Assembly: GCF_900099785.1 (NCBI RefSeq) | Contig: NZ_FNDS01000011.1 | Coordinates: 62,001 to 126,000 of the forward strand | DNA: 64,000 nt | Reading direction: 5' to 3' | Origin: Pseudomonas panipatensis | GTDB lineage: Bacteria; Pseudomonadota; Gammaproteobacteria; Pseudomonadales; Pseudomonadaceae | Part shown: one piece after another, positions 11,200 to 20,681 of the stretch | Numbering within the stretch: the stretch's first letter is position 1 | How the letters are laid out: each line of letters starts with the position of its first letter | The notes under the pieces: generated by a model | What the model was told of the DNA's origin: nothing | The model's database searches: none | Seen by the model: only the letters and a program-made list of their open reading frames with translations | Program-made: the position numbers and the translations under genes

Positions 11200-12630
11200 T
11201 CAGTTCGCCACGGCCGGCGGCGCGGCGCAGGCGCTGCCGAGCAGCACCACCTGCAGATCCTTGCGTTTGCTCAGGTAGCGCTTGACCGGCGGCTGTACGC
11301 AGCGCGGGTCGAGCGCGAGCGTCTCGGGCAGTTTGCCTTCGACGAAGAGCAGGCCCTTGTCGACGCTGGCCAGCGCCTCCGGGTTCAGCGTGCGCACCGG
11401 CCGGCCGGCGTAGTAGACCAGGCGCATGTCGGGCACGCCGAGGGTATACAGCGGCAGCTCGGCATGCGCCTCGGCGACGCGAGTGATCGCCGGCAGGGCC
11501 TCGACCCGGTAGGCGAACACCCGCGCCTGCGCCAGCGTGAAGAAGCCGACGAAGCAGGCCACCAGGACCAGCGGCGTCCACAGCAGGACGCGGCGCTTCC
11601 AGCCGCCCAGGGCGCCGAGCACCTGCATCCAGTGCAAGGCCAGCAGCAGGGCGAACAGCGGATAGGCCGGCAGCAGGTACTTGGCGTGCTTGTCGCTGAA
11701 CAGCGAGAACACCAGCAGCGGTGCCAGCACGCTACAGAGCAGCAGCTTGAGCTGCGGGTTGTCCTTGATCTGCCGCCAGAGCTGGCGCGGGCGCACCAGC
11801 AGTATCAGCAGGAAGGGGAAGAAGTCGCCGCCGACATACAGCAGGTAGGCGTACCAGTGGTCAGGCGCCTGACCGCTGACCTTGTCGATGATGTCCTGCT
11901 TGAAGATCGCCTGCCATACGCCCAGGCCCTCGTGCAGGGTCACCACCAGGTACCAGGACACACCCAGCCCCAGGGCGATCAGCCAGCCTGGCAGGTCGCA
12001 CAGATACTGGCGTGCGCGCGTGCCGCGCTGCAGCAGCGAGAACAGCAGCACCGGCAGGGTCACCAGCAACAGGCAGACCGGGCCCTTGGTCAACAGGCCG
12101 CCACCGAGCAGGAGGTAGCTGAGGATCGACCAGCGCCGGCGCCCGTCATGGAAGATGTAGACCCAGGCGCAGAGCAGCGAGAGGAAGCAGAAGCCGGTCA
12201 GCGTCATCTCGATCTCGGCGCCGCGGGCGAACTGGCTGAAGCTGGCGTTGGCGGCGAGGAACAGGCTGGCGAAGATGCCCATGCCGCGTCCGCCGAGACG
12301 GCTGCCCCAGTAGTAGGCGCCGCCCATCGAGGCCAGGGCGAACAGCGCCGACGGCAGGCGCACGGCCCATTCCGAGACCGCACCGAACAGGCTCACCGGC
12401 AGCAGCGCCAGCCAGTAGAACAACGGCGGCTTGGCCAGATACAACTCGTCGTTCATGCGCGGCAGCAGCCAGTCGTGGGACTGGAACATCTCGCGCACGG
12501 TCACCGCGCGCCGCGCTTCGTTGAGGCTGACGAAGGCAATGTCGCCGATGCCCCACAGGCAGAGCAACGACAACAGCGCGACCACTATCAGGAACCAGAA
12601 CCGCCGTTCCAGCTCGATTTGAACCTGCAT
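11200..12630 (-). CDS. ArnT-like glycosyltransferase (dolichyl-phosphate-mannose-type, GT83)
   Basis: This 476-residue protein has about a dozen hydrophobic segments. The family signature after the first membrane helix is NEARRAVTVREMFQ, with the catalytic-type acidic residue in the first periplasmic loop, followed by YLAKPPLFYWLALLPVSLFG. Relatives transfer a lipid-carried sugar such as aminoarabinose to lipid A or another envelope acceptor. The ATG at 12630 (MQVQIE) is favoured over a 22-codon upstream extension. It stands alone between the TVP38 gene (convergent) and the araC gene, without other arn genes. The sugar and acceptor are therefore unknown; it may decorate the surface glycan encoded further right. 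Confidence 0.85.
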   Translation of the reverse strand: MQVQIELERRFWFLIVVALLSLLCLWGIGDIAFVSLNEARRAVTVREMFQSHDWLLPRMNDELYLAKPPLFYWLALLPVSLFGAVSEWAVRLPSALFALASMGGAYYWGSRLGGRGMGIFASLFLAANASFSQFARGAEIEMTLTGFCFLSLLCAWVYIFHDGRRRWSILSYLLLGGGLLTKGPVCLLLVTLPVLLFSLLQRGTRARQYLCDLPGWLIALGLGVSWYLVVTLHEGLGVWQAIFKQDIIDKVSGQAPDHWYAYLLYVGGDFFPFLLILLVRPRQLWRQIKDNPQLKLLLCSVLAPLLVFSLFSDKHAKYLLPAYPLFALLLALHWMQVLGALGGWKRRVLLWTPLVLVACFVGFFTLAQARVFAYRVEALPAITRVAEAHAELPLYTLGVPDMRLVYYAGRPVRTLNPEALASVDKGLLFVEGKLPETLALDPRCVQPPVKRYLSKRKDLQVVLLGSACAAPPAVAN

Positions 12631-12784
12631 GAATACGATCTCTTGACTAGCCGTCGAACAAGGAAGCGGCCGGCGCACCGGCGGGTGGCCTGGCACAAAG
12701 CCAGGCCGGCGCGAATGCTACCGGAGCAGCCTGGCGCTGAGAAAGCCCGGGAGCGAAGGTTTTCCTCGCCGACGCCGTGGCGGC

Positions 12785-13750
12785 TCACTCGAGCGACTGG
12801 CGAAACTGCCCCGGCGTCATCCCGCTCCAGCGGCGGAAGGCCTTGGCGAACGCGCTTTCGTCGCAGAAGCCGAGGCGTTCGGCGACGTCCGCCAGGCGCG
12901 GCGATTCGCGCAGCAGCCGTTCGGCCATGGCGTAGAGCACCTGCTCGCGCAGCAGCTTGAAGCTGCTGCCCTGCTCCGCCAGCTTGCGGTTCAGGTGGCG
13001 GCCGCTGAGCTGCAACTGCTCGGCGATGCGCTCCTTGCCCCAGTCGGGATACGCGCGCAGCAGTTGCTCCACGCGGGCGGCCAGACTTTGCGCGCCGAGC
13101 CGCTGCAACTGCGCGTCGGCCAGCGCGCGCAGGTGTTCGCGCATCGGCGCATTGGCCTGAATCAGCACCACGCCCAGGTCCGCCGGGGCGAATTGCAGGG
13201 CATTCACCGAGGCATCGAACAGCGGCGTGACACCGAGCAGCTCGGTGTAACGCTCGACCTCGGCGGGCGCCGCATGGGCGATCAGCAGCCGTTGCGGGCG
13301 CACCCGGCCGCCGGTGATCCAGGCGGTCAGGTGGACCAGACTGGCGAGCACCGCTTCAACCCGCTCGGCGCGACGCCGCTGGTAGCTCGGCCGGTAGCCC
13401 AGGCTGACCGCCTGGCCGGCGCGCTCCAGGCTGAAATCGCTGCCTTCGCCGATGATCGGGTAGTACTCCAGCAACGCCTCAAGGGCCTCGCCAAGGGTTT
13501 CGCAGCTCATCAGCAAGGCGCCGAGCATATCCAGATGGCCGACCTGCAAGGCACTGCCCAGGCGCAGGCCGATCAGCGCATCGCCGCTGCTGGCGCACAA
13601 GGCTTCCCACAGCTCGTCCTGGCGCGCCAGCGGGATACGCGCCTCGCGGCCCAGTTCGCGCAGGCCGGGCGGCAGCGCCAGGCCGAGGCGCTCGGCGGCC
13701 TGGAGGATGCCTTGGGCGTAATGGATGGTGACCGAGGGCGACTGATTCAT
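12785..13750 (-). CDS. AraC-family transcriptional regulator
   Basis: This 321-residue protein has an N-terminal Arabinose_bd-type ligand domain (about residues 15-200) and a C-terminal double HTH. HTH hallmarks are RIAEQLQLSGRHLNRKLAEQG and ADVAERLGFCDESAFAKAF, ending in GMTPGQFRQSL. It resembles the OruR/ArgR-like branch in Pseudomonas. It is divergent from the SBF transporter/TSUP/amidohydrolase operon and probably controls it. Two direct repeats of GGTCCTGA immediately upstream of its start are candidate binding sites. Confidence 0.9.
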   Translation of the reverse strand: MNQSPSVTIHYAQGILQAAERLGLALPPGLRELGREARIPLARQDELWEALCASSGDALIGLRLGSALQVGHLDMLGALLMSCETLGEALEALLEYYPIIGEGSDFSLERAGQAVSLGYRPSYQRRRAERVEAVLASLVHLTAWITGGRVRPQRLLIAHAAPAEVERYTELLGVTPLFDASVNALQFAPADLGVVLIQANAPMREHLRALADAQLQRLGAQSLAARVEQLLRAYPDWGKERIAEQLQLSGRHLNRKLAEQGSSFKLLREQVLYAMAERLLRESPRLADVAERLGFCDESAFAKAFRRWSGMTPGQFRQSLE

Positions 13751-13779
13751 GGTCCTGAATTAACCGTAAAAGGTCCTGA
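13751..13779. promoter_or_regulatory. direct-repeat operator, probable AraC-type site
   Basis: GGTCCTGA occurs at 13751-13758 and again at 13772-13779, 21 bp apart (two helical turns) on the same strand. This is the usual arrangement for AraC-family regulators. It abuts the araC start codon, suggesting autoregulation and/or control of the divergent operon at 13930. Confidence 0.5.
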
Positions 13780-13929
13780 TTGAGCCGATACGCCGGCCAC
13801 GACGGGCCCCTATGCTTGCGAACTACAACGAGAAAGACAAATCGGAACGCCTTGCATGCCCAACCTACCCTGCTCCGCCGCCTTGCCGGCTCCCCGCCGC
13901 ACCCCGCCGATCCTGCGAGGAGCGGTCTG

Positions 13930-14850
13930 ATGCCCAGCGTCCACCTGGAATTTTCCGCCGCCTCCATGCTGGCACTCAACGGGATTCTCGCGTTGATGAT
14001 GTTCGGCCTGGCCCTGGAACTGCGCAGCGAGGACTTCCTGCGCATCCTGCGCGCGCCCAAAGCGCCGCTGATCGGCATGCTGGTGCAATTCCTGCTGCTG
14101 CCGGCCGGCGCCTGCCTGCTCGCCAACCTGCTGCCCATCGAGCCCGAACTGGCCCTGGGCATGCTGCTGGTCGCGACCTGCCCGAGCGGCGCCTTCTCCA
14201 ATGTCATGACCTGGCTGGCGCGCGGTAACGTCGCCGTCTCCGCCAGCGTCACCGGCGTCTCCAGCCTCTGTGCAGGACTCTTCACGCCGCTCAACTTCGC
14301 CCTCTACGCCGGACTCGCGCCCGGCACTCGCGCGCTGCTCACGCAGATCAGCATCGAGCCGCTGCAACTGCTCGCCATGGTCGTGCTGGTGCTGCTCCTG
14401 CCGCTGCTCGCCGGCATGGCCCTGGGCCGGCGCCGGCCGCACCTGGCGAGGCGTCTGGAACGCCCCTTGCGCAGCCTCTCGCTGCTGGTGCTGCTGGCCT
14501 TCGTCGGCGCGGCGTTCGCCGGCAACTATCGCCAGTTCATCGCGCACTTCCAGACCTTCTTCTGGCTGGTCCTGCTGCTCAACGGCAGCGCCCTGCTGCT
14601 CGGCTACCTCTGCGCGCGCCTGAGCCGGCTGGAAGAAGCCGACGTGCGCGCGGTGACCCTGGAAAGCGGCATCCACAATTCCGCGCTGGGCATGGCCCTG
14701 ATCCTGACGTTCTTCCCGCAGGCCGGCGGCATGCTGCTGATCGCCGCCTTCTGGGGCTGCTGGCAACTGCTCTCCGGGCTGGCCCTGGCGCTGTACTGGT
14801 CGCGCCGCGCGCCGGCGCTCGTCCCGGCGCTCGCCGACAGCCGCCGCTGA
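13930..14850 (+). CDS. bile acid:sodium symporter (SBF/BASS) family transporter
   Basis: This 306-residue membrane protein has about nine to ten hydrophobic helices. SBF-family signatures include LLVATCPSGAFSNVMTWLARGNVAVS in the core region and EEADVRAVTLESGIHNSALGMALI near helix 9. Family members import organic anions with sodium. The ATG at 13930 follows the purine-rich stretch GCGAGGAGCGG. It is the first gene of an apparent three-gene operon with a TSUP permease (9-bp gap) and an amidohydrolase. The substrate is unknown, but an acylated amino acid or similar anion would fit the amidohydrolase. Confidence 0.87.
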   Translation: MPSVHLEFSAASMLALNGILALMMFGLALELRSEDFLRILRAPKAPLIGMLVQFLLLPAGACLLANLLPIEPELALGMLLVATCPSGAFSNVMTWLARGNVAVSASVTGVSSLCAGLFTPLNFALYAGLAPGTRALLTQISIEPLQLLAMVVLVLLLPLLAGMALGRRRPHLARRLERPLRSLSLLVLLAFVGAAFAGNYRQFIAHFQTFFWLVLLLNGSALLLGYLCARLSRLEEADVRAVTLESGIHNSALGMALILTFFPQAGGMLLIAAFWGCWQLLSGLALALYWSRRAPALVPALADSRR

Positions 14851-14859
14851 GTCCCGCGC

Positions 14860-15603
14860 ATGTCCGCTCCCGCCTTCGCCCTCGGCGCCTTCATCCTGCT
14901 GGCCTATACGCTCGAAGCGCTGACCGGCTTCGGCAGCGTGGTGGTGGCGCTGTCCCTCGGCGCGCTGCTGATGCCGGTCGATCGCCTGCTGCCGATCCTG
15001 CTGCCGCTGAACGTCGCCCTCAGCGGCTACCTGGTGTGTCGCCACCACCGCCTGATCGACACCCGCCTGCTGTTCGGCAGCCTGCTGCCCGGCCTGCTGC
15101 TGGGCACCCTGGTCGGCTACCTGCTGCTGCCCTGGCTCGACCCGGCGCTGCTCAAGCGCGGCCTGGGCCTGCTGATCCTCTGGTTCGCCGCCCGTGAAAT
15201 CCGCCAATTGCTCGCCGGCAACGCGCCCAGCGGCCATACCCCCGGCTGGGTGCTGCGCCTGGCCAGCACCGCGGCGGGCATCTGCCATGGCCTGTTCGCG
15301 TCCGGCGGGCCGCTGCTGGTCTACGCCCTGGCCAGCCAGCGGCTGGACAAGTCGCGCTTGCGCGCCACCCTGGTGAGCGTCTGGTTCAGCCTGAACAGCC
15401 TGCTCAGCCTGGCCTTCCTCCACGATGGCCGGCTGCTCCCGGCACTGCCGCGGGTACTCGCCTACGCACCCTTGCTGCCCCTCGGTCTGTGGCTCGGCGA
15501 ACGCCTGCACCAGCGTTTCGCCGAGCGCCAAGTGCGCTTCGCCATCCATGCCCTGCTGTTGCTCAGCGGGACCCTTTTGCTGTCACCCTGGAGCCTGACG
15601 TGA
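14860..15603 (+). CDS. TSUP-family (TauE/SafE-like) permease
   Basis: This 247-residue protein is almost entirely hydrophobic, with seven to eight helices. The repeated TSUP signatures are visible: LEALTGFGSVVVALSLG in the N-terminal half and GICHGLFASGGPLLVYALAS in the C-terminal half. The family exports or imports sulfite, sulfonates and other small organic anions. Its TGA overlaps the GTG start of the following amidohydrolase (GTGA), so the two are translationally coupled. The substrate is not predictable from sequence. Confidence 0.87.
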   Translation: MSAPAFALGAFILLAYTLEALTGFGSVVVALSLGALLMPVDRLLPILLPLNVALSGYLVCRHHRLIDTRLLFGSLLPGLLLGTLVGYLLLPWLDPALLKRGLGLLILWFAAREIRQLLAGNAPSGHTPGWVLRLASTAAGICHGLFASGGPLLVYALASQRLDKSRLRATLVSVWFSLNSLLSLAFLHDGRLLPALPRVLAYAPLLPLGLWLGERLHQRFAERQVRFAIHALLLLSGTLLLSPWSLT

Positions 15604-17348
15604 GCTACGACATCATCATCAAGAACGGCCTCTACTTCGACGGCAGCGGCGCCCCCGGCGTACCGCGCCACCTGGGCATCCGCGCCGGACGCATCGACAC
15701 CCTCAGCGCCTCCCCGCTGGAGGAAAGCGGCTGCCCGCAGGTGCTCGACGCCAGCGGCCGCTGGGTCACCCCCGGCTTCCTCGAAATCCACTCGCACTAC
15801 GACGCCGAGGCCATCGCCGCGCCGGCGCTGAAGGAATCGGTGCGCCATGGCGTCACCAGCGTGGCCCTGGGTTCCTGTTCGATCAGCATGGTGCTGGGCG
15901 AGGCGGAAGACTGCTCGGACCTGTTCACCCGCGTCGAAGCGGTGCCGCGCGAGTGCGTGCTGCCGATCCTCCGCGAGAAACGCAACTGGCGCGACGCCGC
16001 CGGCTACCGAGCCTTCTACGAGCGCCAGGCGCTGGGGCCGAACCTGTGCTCCTTCCTCGGCCACTCGGAACTGCGCGTGGCGGTCATGGGCCTGGCGCGC
16101 GCCACCCGCAAGGTGAAGCCCAGCGAGGCCGAGCTGCAGCGCATGGAGCAACTGCTCGAAGAAGCGCTGGACGCCGGCTGCATCGGCCTGTCGGTGATGA
16201 CCACGCGCCTCGACAAGATGGACGGCGAACGCGCCTGGTCCAGCCCGCTGCCCTCCACCTTCGCCGGCTGGCGGGAATTCTCGCGCCTGTTCGCCGTGCT
16301 GCGCCGGCGCGGCGCGCTGATGCAGGGCGCGCCCAACGCGGTGACCAAGATCAACGTGTTCGCCTTCCTCTGGCAGGCCCACGGCTGGTTCCGCCGGCCG
16401 CTGAAATGCTCGATGCTCACCGCCCTCGACCTCAAGTCGCAGCCGTTCATGCACCGCATCACCCGCGCCTCCGGCTGGCTGGCGAACCGCTTGCTGCGCG
16501 GGCACTTCCGCTGGCAGACCCTGCCGGCGCCGTTCAACGTGCGCATCGAAGGGCTGAACATGAACGGCTTCGAGGAGTTCGGCGCCGGCGAAACCCTGCG
16601 CGATATCAAAGACCCGGAAACCCTCTATGCGCGCATCCGCGAGCCAGCCTTCCGCGCCCGCTTCAAGCGCGACCTCAAAGCCACCTTCAGCCGTGGCCTG
16701 TGGCATCGCGACCTGTCCGACTGCTGGGTGATCGAGTGCCCGGACGCACGCCTGGTCGGGCGCAACTTCGAGGAGATCGGCCGGGAGCGCGGCCAGGATG
16801 CGGTGGACGCCTTCTTCGACCTGGCCGGCGAGTACCGCGAAGCGCTGAAATGGAACACCTGCTACGGCAACCACCGCCCGCAGATCATGCAGCGCCTGCT
16901 GGCCAGCCCCTGGACCCAGCCGGGCTTCGCCGACTCCGGCGCGCACCTGGCCTCGCACGCCCAGTACAACTTCCCGCTGCGTTTCCTCAAGTACGTGCGC
17001 GATGCCGAACTGGCCGGCACGCCCTTCATGTCGGTCAGCCACGCGGTGCGCCGGCTGACCGGCGAGCTGGCTGACTTCGCCGGCATCGACGCCGGCTACA
17101 TCCGCGTCGGCGACCGCGCCGACCTGGCCATCGTCAATCCCGAAGGCCTCACCGAAGAACTCGACGCGGTCAGCGTCGCGCCCATGGAAGTCCTCGGCCT
17201 GCCGCGCCTGGTCAAGCGCAACGACGCCGCGGTGGAGGCCACCCTGATCAACGGCCGCATCGCCTACCGCCGCGAACAGGGCTTCGCCGAGGAACTGGGC
17301 AAACAGACCGGCTTCGGGCGCTTCCTCGCCGGGCATCGCGATGCCTGA
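15600..17348 (+). CDS. amidohydrolase family protein, N-acyl-D-amino-acid deacylase-like
   Basis: This 582-residue metal-dependent hydrolase of the amidohydrolase-3/D-aminoacylase group starts with the beta-sandwich segment IIIKNGLYFDGSGAPG. It carries the metal-binding EIHSHYDAEA motif and the C-terminal GDRADLAIVNPEG typical of the superfamily. Further metal-ligand candidates lie in LGHSELRVAV and SDSGAH-like FADSGAHLASHAQ. The GTG at 15600 overlapping the permease stop was chosen because the upstream extension is non-homologous. The likely reaction is hydrolysis of an N-acyl amino acid or a cyclic amide brought in by the upstream transporters. The gene ends three bases before the convergent polysaccharide cluster. 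Confidence 0.87.
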   Translation: MSYDIIIKNGLYFDGSGAPGVPRHLGIRAGRIDTLSASPLEESGCPQVLDASGRWVTPGFLEIHSHYDAEAIAAPALKESVRHGVTSVALGSCSISMVLGEAEDCSDLFTRVEAVPRECVLPILREKRNWRDAAGYRAFYERQALGPNLCSFLGHSELRVAVMGLARATRKVKPSEAELQRMEQLLEEALDAGCIGLSVMTTRLDKMDGERAWSSPLPSTFAGWREFSRLFAVLRRRGALMQGAPNAVTKINVFAFLWQAHGWFRRPLKCSMLTALDLKSQPFMHRITRASGWLANRLLRGHFRWQTLPAPFNVRIEGLNMNGFEEFGAGETLRDIKDPETLYARIREPAFRARFKRDLKATFSRGLWHRDLSDCWVIECPDARLVGRNFEEIGRERGQDAVDAFFDLAGEYREALKWNTCYGNHRPQIMQRLLASPWTQPGFADSGAHLASHAQYNFPLRFLKYVRDAELAGTPFMSVSHAVRRLTGELADFAGIDAGYIRVGDRADLAIVNPEGLTEELDAVSVAPMEVLGLPRLVKRNDAAVEATLINGRIAYRREQGFAEELGKQTGFGRFLAGHRDA

Positions 17349-17351
17349 GCC

Positions 17352-18617
17352 TCAAGGCCCGGGCATGGCGCCAGCGCGCGCGCCAGGATAGAGCGCGTAG
17401 AGCAAGGCGACGGCCAGCGCGGCGTGCAGGGTGAAACTGTAGAAGGGCAGGTAGAAATCGAAGAGCCCCAGGCTCAGCAGCGCCAGCAGCCAGGCCAGCG
17501 CCCAGCCGCGTCCGGGCGCGCCACGCTGGCTCAGCCAGGGGCGCCAAAGCGCATAGAGCAGGAACAGGCAGGCCAGCAGTCCGACCAGCCCGGTCTCCGA
17601 GAGCACGCCCAGCACGAGGTTGTGCGCGTGCAGTTCGCCGCGGTCGAAACGCCCGCCGGTGTAGTCCGGCACCAGGTACTGGTAGACACCCGCGCCGAGG
17701 CCGAACCAGGGGTGGCTGCGCCAGGCCTCGAATGCGCCAGCCCAGAGGTAGGTGCGACCCAGGGAAAAGGCGGTGAGGAAGCCTTCGCGGCTGGCACTGG
17801 TGATCTCCGCGTAACGGCTGGCGATCGCGCCCCCTAGCAGCAGGCCGACGCCGAGCAACGCCAGCAGCCCCAGGCGCCATGCGCGCGCCGCGCCACGGCG
17901 CTGCCAGAGCCACAGGCCGAGCAACGCCAGCAGGGCCAGCAAGGGGTTGCGCGCCCCGCTGAGCAAGAGCGCGAGCAGCGCCCCGCCCAGCGCCGCCAGC
18001 CAGCTGCGGCGGCTCCAGTAGCCCTCGCGCAGGAGCTGCGTGGCCAGCAGCGCGACCAGCACCCCGCTCGCCGCCAGCAACGCCGGATGCTCGTAGAAGC
18101 CGGAAACCCGCGGCAGGTACTTGAAGGTGTCCGCCACATGGAAGGCCAGCGAGAGGCTCTTCGCCTGCGGCAAGTCCAGGGCCACGGCAATGGCCAGCGC
18201 CAGGCCCAGCCAGAGCACGATCAACGCCGCCCGCGCCGCCGCCAGCAGACAGGCCGGCCAGGCCAGCGCCAGGTTCAGCATGGCCCACAGCGACAGCAGT
18301 TCGAGTCCGTAGCGCAGCGCATGGCGGCTGGCGATGTCGGCATGCTCGGAGGCCAGCACCGATAACCCCAGGGCCAGCGCGCAGGCAAGGATGGCCAGCC
18401 CGGGCAAGCGCAACGGGCGTGGCACGCCATGCCGCGCCAGGGCCCAGAGCGCGATGCCGGCGGCGAACAGGCGCAACAGCATGGAACCCAGCGACAGGCC
18501 GACGCCGAGGGAATGACCGATCACCACCTGCTGCAGGCTGCAGGCCAGATAGCCGAGGACGCAGAGCGCGACCAGCCAGGTCGGCGCCGTCAGGCGGGCC
18601 TGGGTCGCCGCGCTCAT
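17352..18617 (-). CDS. O-antigen ligase/polymerase family membrane protein (Wzy/WaaL-like)
   Basis: This 421-residue polytopic protein has about eleven hydrophobic segments. The large periplasmic loop contains SREGFLTAFSLGRTYLWAGA and FEAWRSHPWFGLGAGVYQYL, followed by ELHAHNLVLGVLSETGLVGLL. The R..W..a...hP..G.G and H(N/S)..L..l.e.G..g motifs define the Wzy_C family. It should polymerise or ligate undecaprenyl-linked glycan in the periplasm. It is the last gene of the leftward cluster, and its start overlaps the wecG-like stop by four bases. Its Wzy versus WaaL role cannot be decided by sequence. Confidence 0.85.
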   Translation of the reverse strand: MSAATQARLTAPTWLVALCVLGYLACSLQQVVIGHSLGVGLSLGSMLLRLFAAGIALWALARHGVPRPLRLPGLAILACALALGLSVLASEHADIASRHALRYGLELLSLWAMLNLALAWPACLLAAARAALIVLWLGLALAIAVALDLPQAKSLSLAFHVADTFKYLPRVSGFYEHPALLAASGVLVALLATQLLREGYWSRRSWLAALGGALLALLLSGARNPLLALLALLGLWLWQRRGAARAWRLGLLALLGVGLLLGGAIASRYAEITSASREGFLTAFSLGRTYLWAGAFEAWRSHPWFGLGAGVYQYLVPDYTGGRFDRGELHAHNLVLGVLSETGLVGLLACLFLLYALWRPWLSQRGAPGRGWALAWLLALLSLGLFDFYLPFYSFTLHAALAVALLYALYPGARAGAMPGP

Positions 18618-19384
18618 GGCTGCAGGCTTTCCCCGACGAGGCCGTTACTGCGCCGCAGGCGTGCGCGCAGCAGAAGCCAGAAGAACACCAGGTTGGTGCG
18701 CAAGTAGCGCCCGGCCAGGCGGCGCGGCTCGAGCAGCAGGTGGAACAGCCATTCCAGACCGCAACGCTGCATCCATAGCGGCGCCCGCGGCAGCAGGCCG
18801 GAGATGACGTCGAAGGAGCCGCCGACGCCCATGCCGATGGAGACCCCCAGGGCTTGCCAGTGCTCGCGCAGGAAGCGTTCCTTCTTCGGTGAACTGATGC
18901 CGATGAACAACAGTTCGGCGCCCGAGGCGCGGATGTCGGCCACCACCTCCGGCTCGTCTTCCACGGCGAAATAGCCGTCGCGGGCCCCGCTGATCTGCAA
19001 CCCCGGATGCGCCTCGCGCAGATGCACCGCCGCCTGCGCGACCACCTCCGGGCGCGCGCCGAGCAAGTACACCGAGGCGCCACGCCGGGCCGCGTCGGCG
19101 CACAGCGTCTGCATCAGATCGATGCCGGCGACCCGCTCGGCCGCGCGGCGCCCCAGGCAGGCCAGGCCGAGGGAGATGCCCATGCCATCGACATGCACGA
19201 CCTCCGCCTCCTCCAGGGCACTGAGCAGCGCATCGTCGCAGCGCGCATCGACCAGTTTGGCCACGTTCAAGCCCTCGATCCGCAGGCGCTTGCCGTCGTC
19301 CACCGCCTGGGCGACGCGATCGAGCAGTTGCGCCTGGCTGAGCAGGTCAAGGGGGCAGCCCAACAGCCGCACGCGCTTATTCAT
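18614..19384 (-). CDS. WecG/TagA/CpsF-family glycosyltransferase (GT26)
   Basis: This 256-residue protein matches the GT26 family across its length: RIEGLNVAKLVDA, VVHVDGMGISLGLACLG, VYLLGARPEVVAQAA and GISSPKKERFLREHWQALGV. These are followed by the GVGGSFDVISG core and the R.P.W....GLEWL..L..EP.R motif. Members transfer N-acetylmannosaminuronate or related sugars to lipid-linked GlcNAc on the cytoplasmic face. The ATG at 19384 (MNKRVR) was selected over an upstream extension. It overlaps both neighbours. It is the only soluble glycosyltransferase recognised in the cluster, so most of the sugar-assembly enzymes must lie elsewhere. Confidence 0.9.
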   Translation of the reverse strand: MNKRVRLLGCPLDLLSQAQLLDRVAQAVDDGKRLRIEGLNVAKLVDARCDDALLSALEEAEVVHVDGMGISLGLACLGRRAAERVAGIDLMQTLCADAARRGASVYLLGARPEVVAQAAVHLREAHPGLQISGARDGYFAVEDEPEVVADIRASGAELLFIGISSPKKERFLREHWQALGVSIGMGVGGSFDVISGLLPRAPLWMQRCGLEWLFHLLLEPRRLAGRYLRTNLVFFWLLLRARLRRSNGLVGESLQP

Positions 19385-20681
19385 CGATACTCCCGGGTTC
19401 CATAGCCACGCGCGGCTCGGCGACGGCAGCGGCGACGGCGTTGGCGCGCAAGGCGCCGCCACACATCAGCCAGAAGGCTGCCGTTGCGGAGACCGACAGA
19501 ACATGCTCGGAACTGATCAAAGTGGTGGCGATCCCCAGGGCCAGCCAGAACAGGGCCAATGCCAGGGAGTCGCCGGTGTGGCGATAGGCCCGCCAGAGCT
19601 GCTGGGCCACGGACAGGAAAAAGGCGAGGAACACCAGCGCCGTCGGTACGCCGAGCTGGAAGGCCACGCTGAACAGCGCACCCTCACCGCCGCCGACCAT
19701 CGACAGACCGTTCTGCGCGGCGATGCCGCCCTGGTGGCCGAGCCCGGCGCCGAGCAGCCACACCTGGGGCAGGTCGGCGAGGTTCTTCTGCAACGCCATC
19801 CAGTGGCCGACGGTCGAGCCGTCGCGCATCTCCAGGCTCATCTGCACGATGCCGTAGGAGGCGAAAGCGATCGCCAGCAAGGCTGCCGCGCTCAACGCCA
19901 GCCGCGCAAAGGCGCTGCGCAACAAGCCACGGGCGCTGGCGAGAAAGCCGAGCACGGCGATGCCGCCGGCGAGCATCGCGCCGCGCGTGCCGGACATCCA
20001 GATTCCTACGAAGAGCAAGCCGCACAGGAGCATGCCCAGCCAGCGCGCGCCGAGCGGGCGCAAGGCCAGCGCGAGCAGCGCAGTGACCGCCAGGAACATG
20101 CCCTGGGCCAGCGGCGCGGCGAGCAGGCCGGCGGCGCGCCGCTGCAACTCCTCGCCCCCGTAGAAATTCCACGGCAGGCCGGTATCCGGGTTGGCACCGA
20201 TGAGCACCCCCTTCACATCGAGGATGTAGGCCGGGTAGCGCACGACCTCGATCCAGAATTCACTGTGCTGGCGATCCCAGGCGCCGAACAGCGCACTGGC
20301 GATCCCCAGCAGCAGCAACAGGCTCGCCGCGCGGCGCAGATCGACGCGGTCGCGGATGCCGTAATAGCCGGCGAGGAAGAACAGCATGGGGATCAGCAAG
20401 GTGCCGAGGGAACCGACCAGGATGCCGCTGGCCATGCCCTCCCCCCAGCCGGCCAGCAGGTAGAGCGCGGCCAGCGCGCCATAGGCGAGGATCGGCAGCA
20501 GCAGCTTCGTCGGCAGACGCAGGGTGAGCAGGCAGGCCAGCGCCAGGGCGATGCTCAGCAGATCGCGCAGCGGGCGGAGTTGCGCCGCCTGCGGCCAGGC
20601 GCCACCGTGATACAGCCAGGCGCTCGCCAGGTCGCCCAGGTGCACCCAGAGGATCAACAGGCTCAAGCAGAGTCTTCTCAT
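19377..20681 (-). CDS. polytopic membrane protein, Wzy-type polymerase candidate
   Basis: This 434-residue protein has roughly eleven hydrophobic segments and a periplasmic loop containing SLEMRDGSTVGHWMALQ and WLLGAGLGHQGGIAAQNGLS. That layout matches O-antigen polymerases. The ATG at 20681 is the start, because the longer frame upstream reads through the methyltransferase gene. The gene overlaps its upstream neighbour by four bases and its downstream neighbour by eight. With the 17352 gene it makes a pair of Wzy/WaaL-like proteins in one operon, one of which may be a ligase. Confidence 0.75.
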   Translation of the reverse strand: MRRLCLSLLILWVHLGDLASAWLYHGGAWPQAAQLRPLRDLLSIALALACLLTLRLPTKLLLPILAYGALAALYLLAGWGEGMASGILVGSLGTLLIPMLFFLAGYYGIRDRVDLRRAASLLLLLGIASALFGAWDRQHSEFWIEVVRYPAYILDVKGVLIGANPDTGLPWNFYGGEELQRRAAGLLAAPLAQGMFLAVTALLALALRPLGARWLGMLLCGLLFVGIWMSGTRGAMLAGGIAVLGFLASARGLLRSAFARLALSAAALLAIAFASYGIVQMSLEMRDGSTVGHWMALQKNLADLPQVWLLGAGLGHQGGIAAQNGLSMVGGGEGALFSVAFQLGVPTALVFLAFFLSVAQQLWRAYRHTGDSLALALFWLALGIATTLISSEHVLSVSATAAFWLMCGGALRANAVAAAVAEPRVAMEPGSIDE

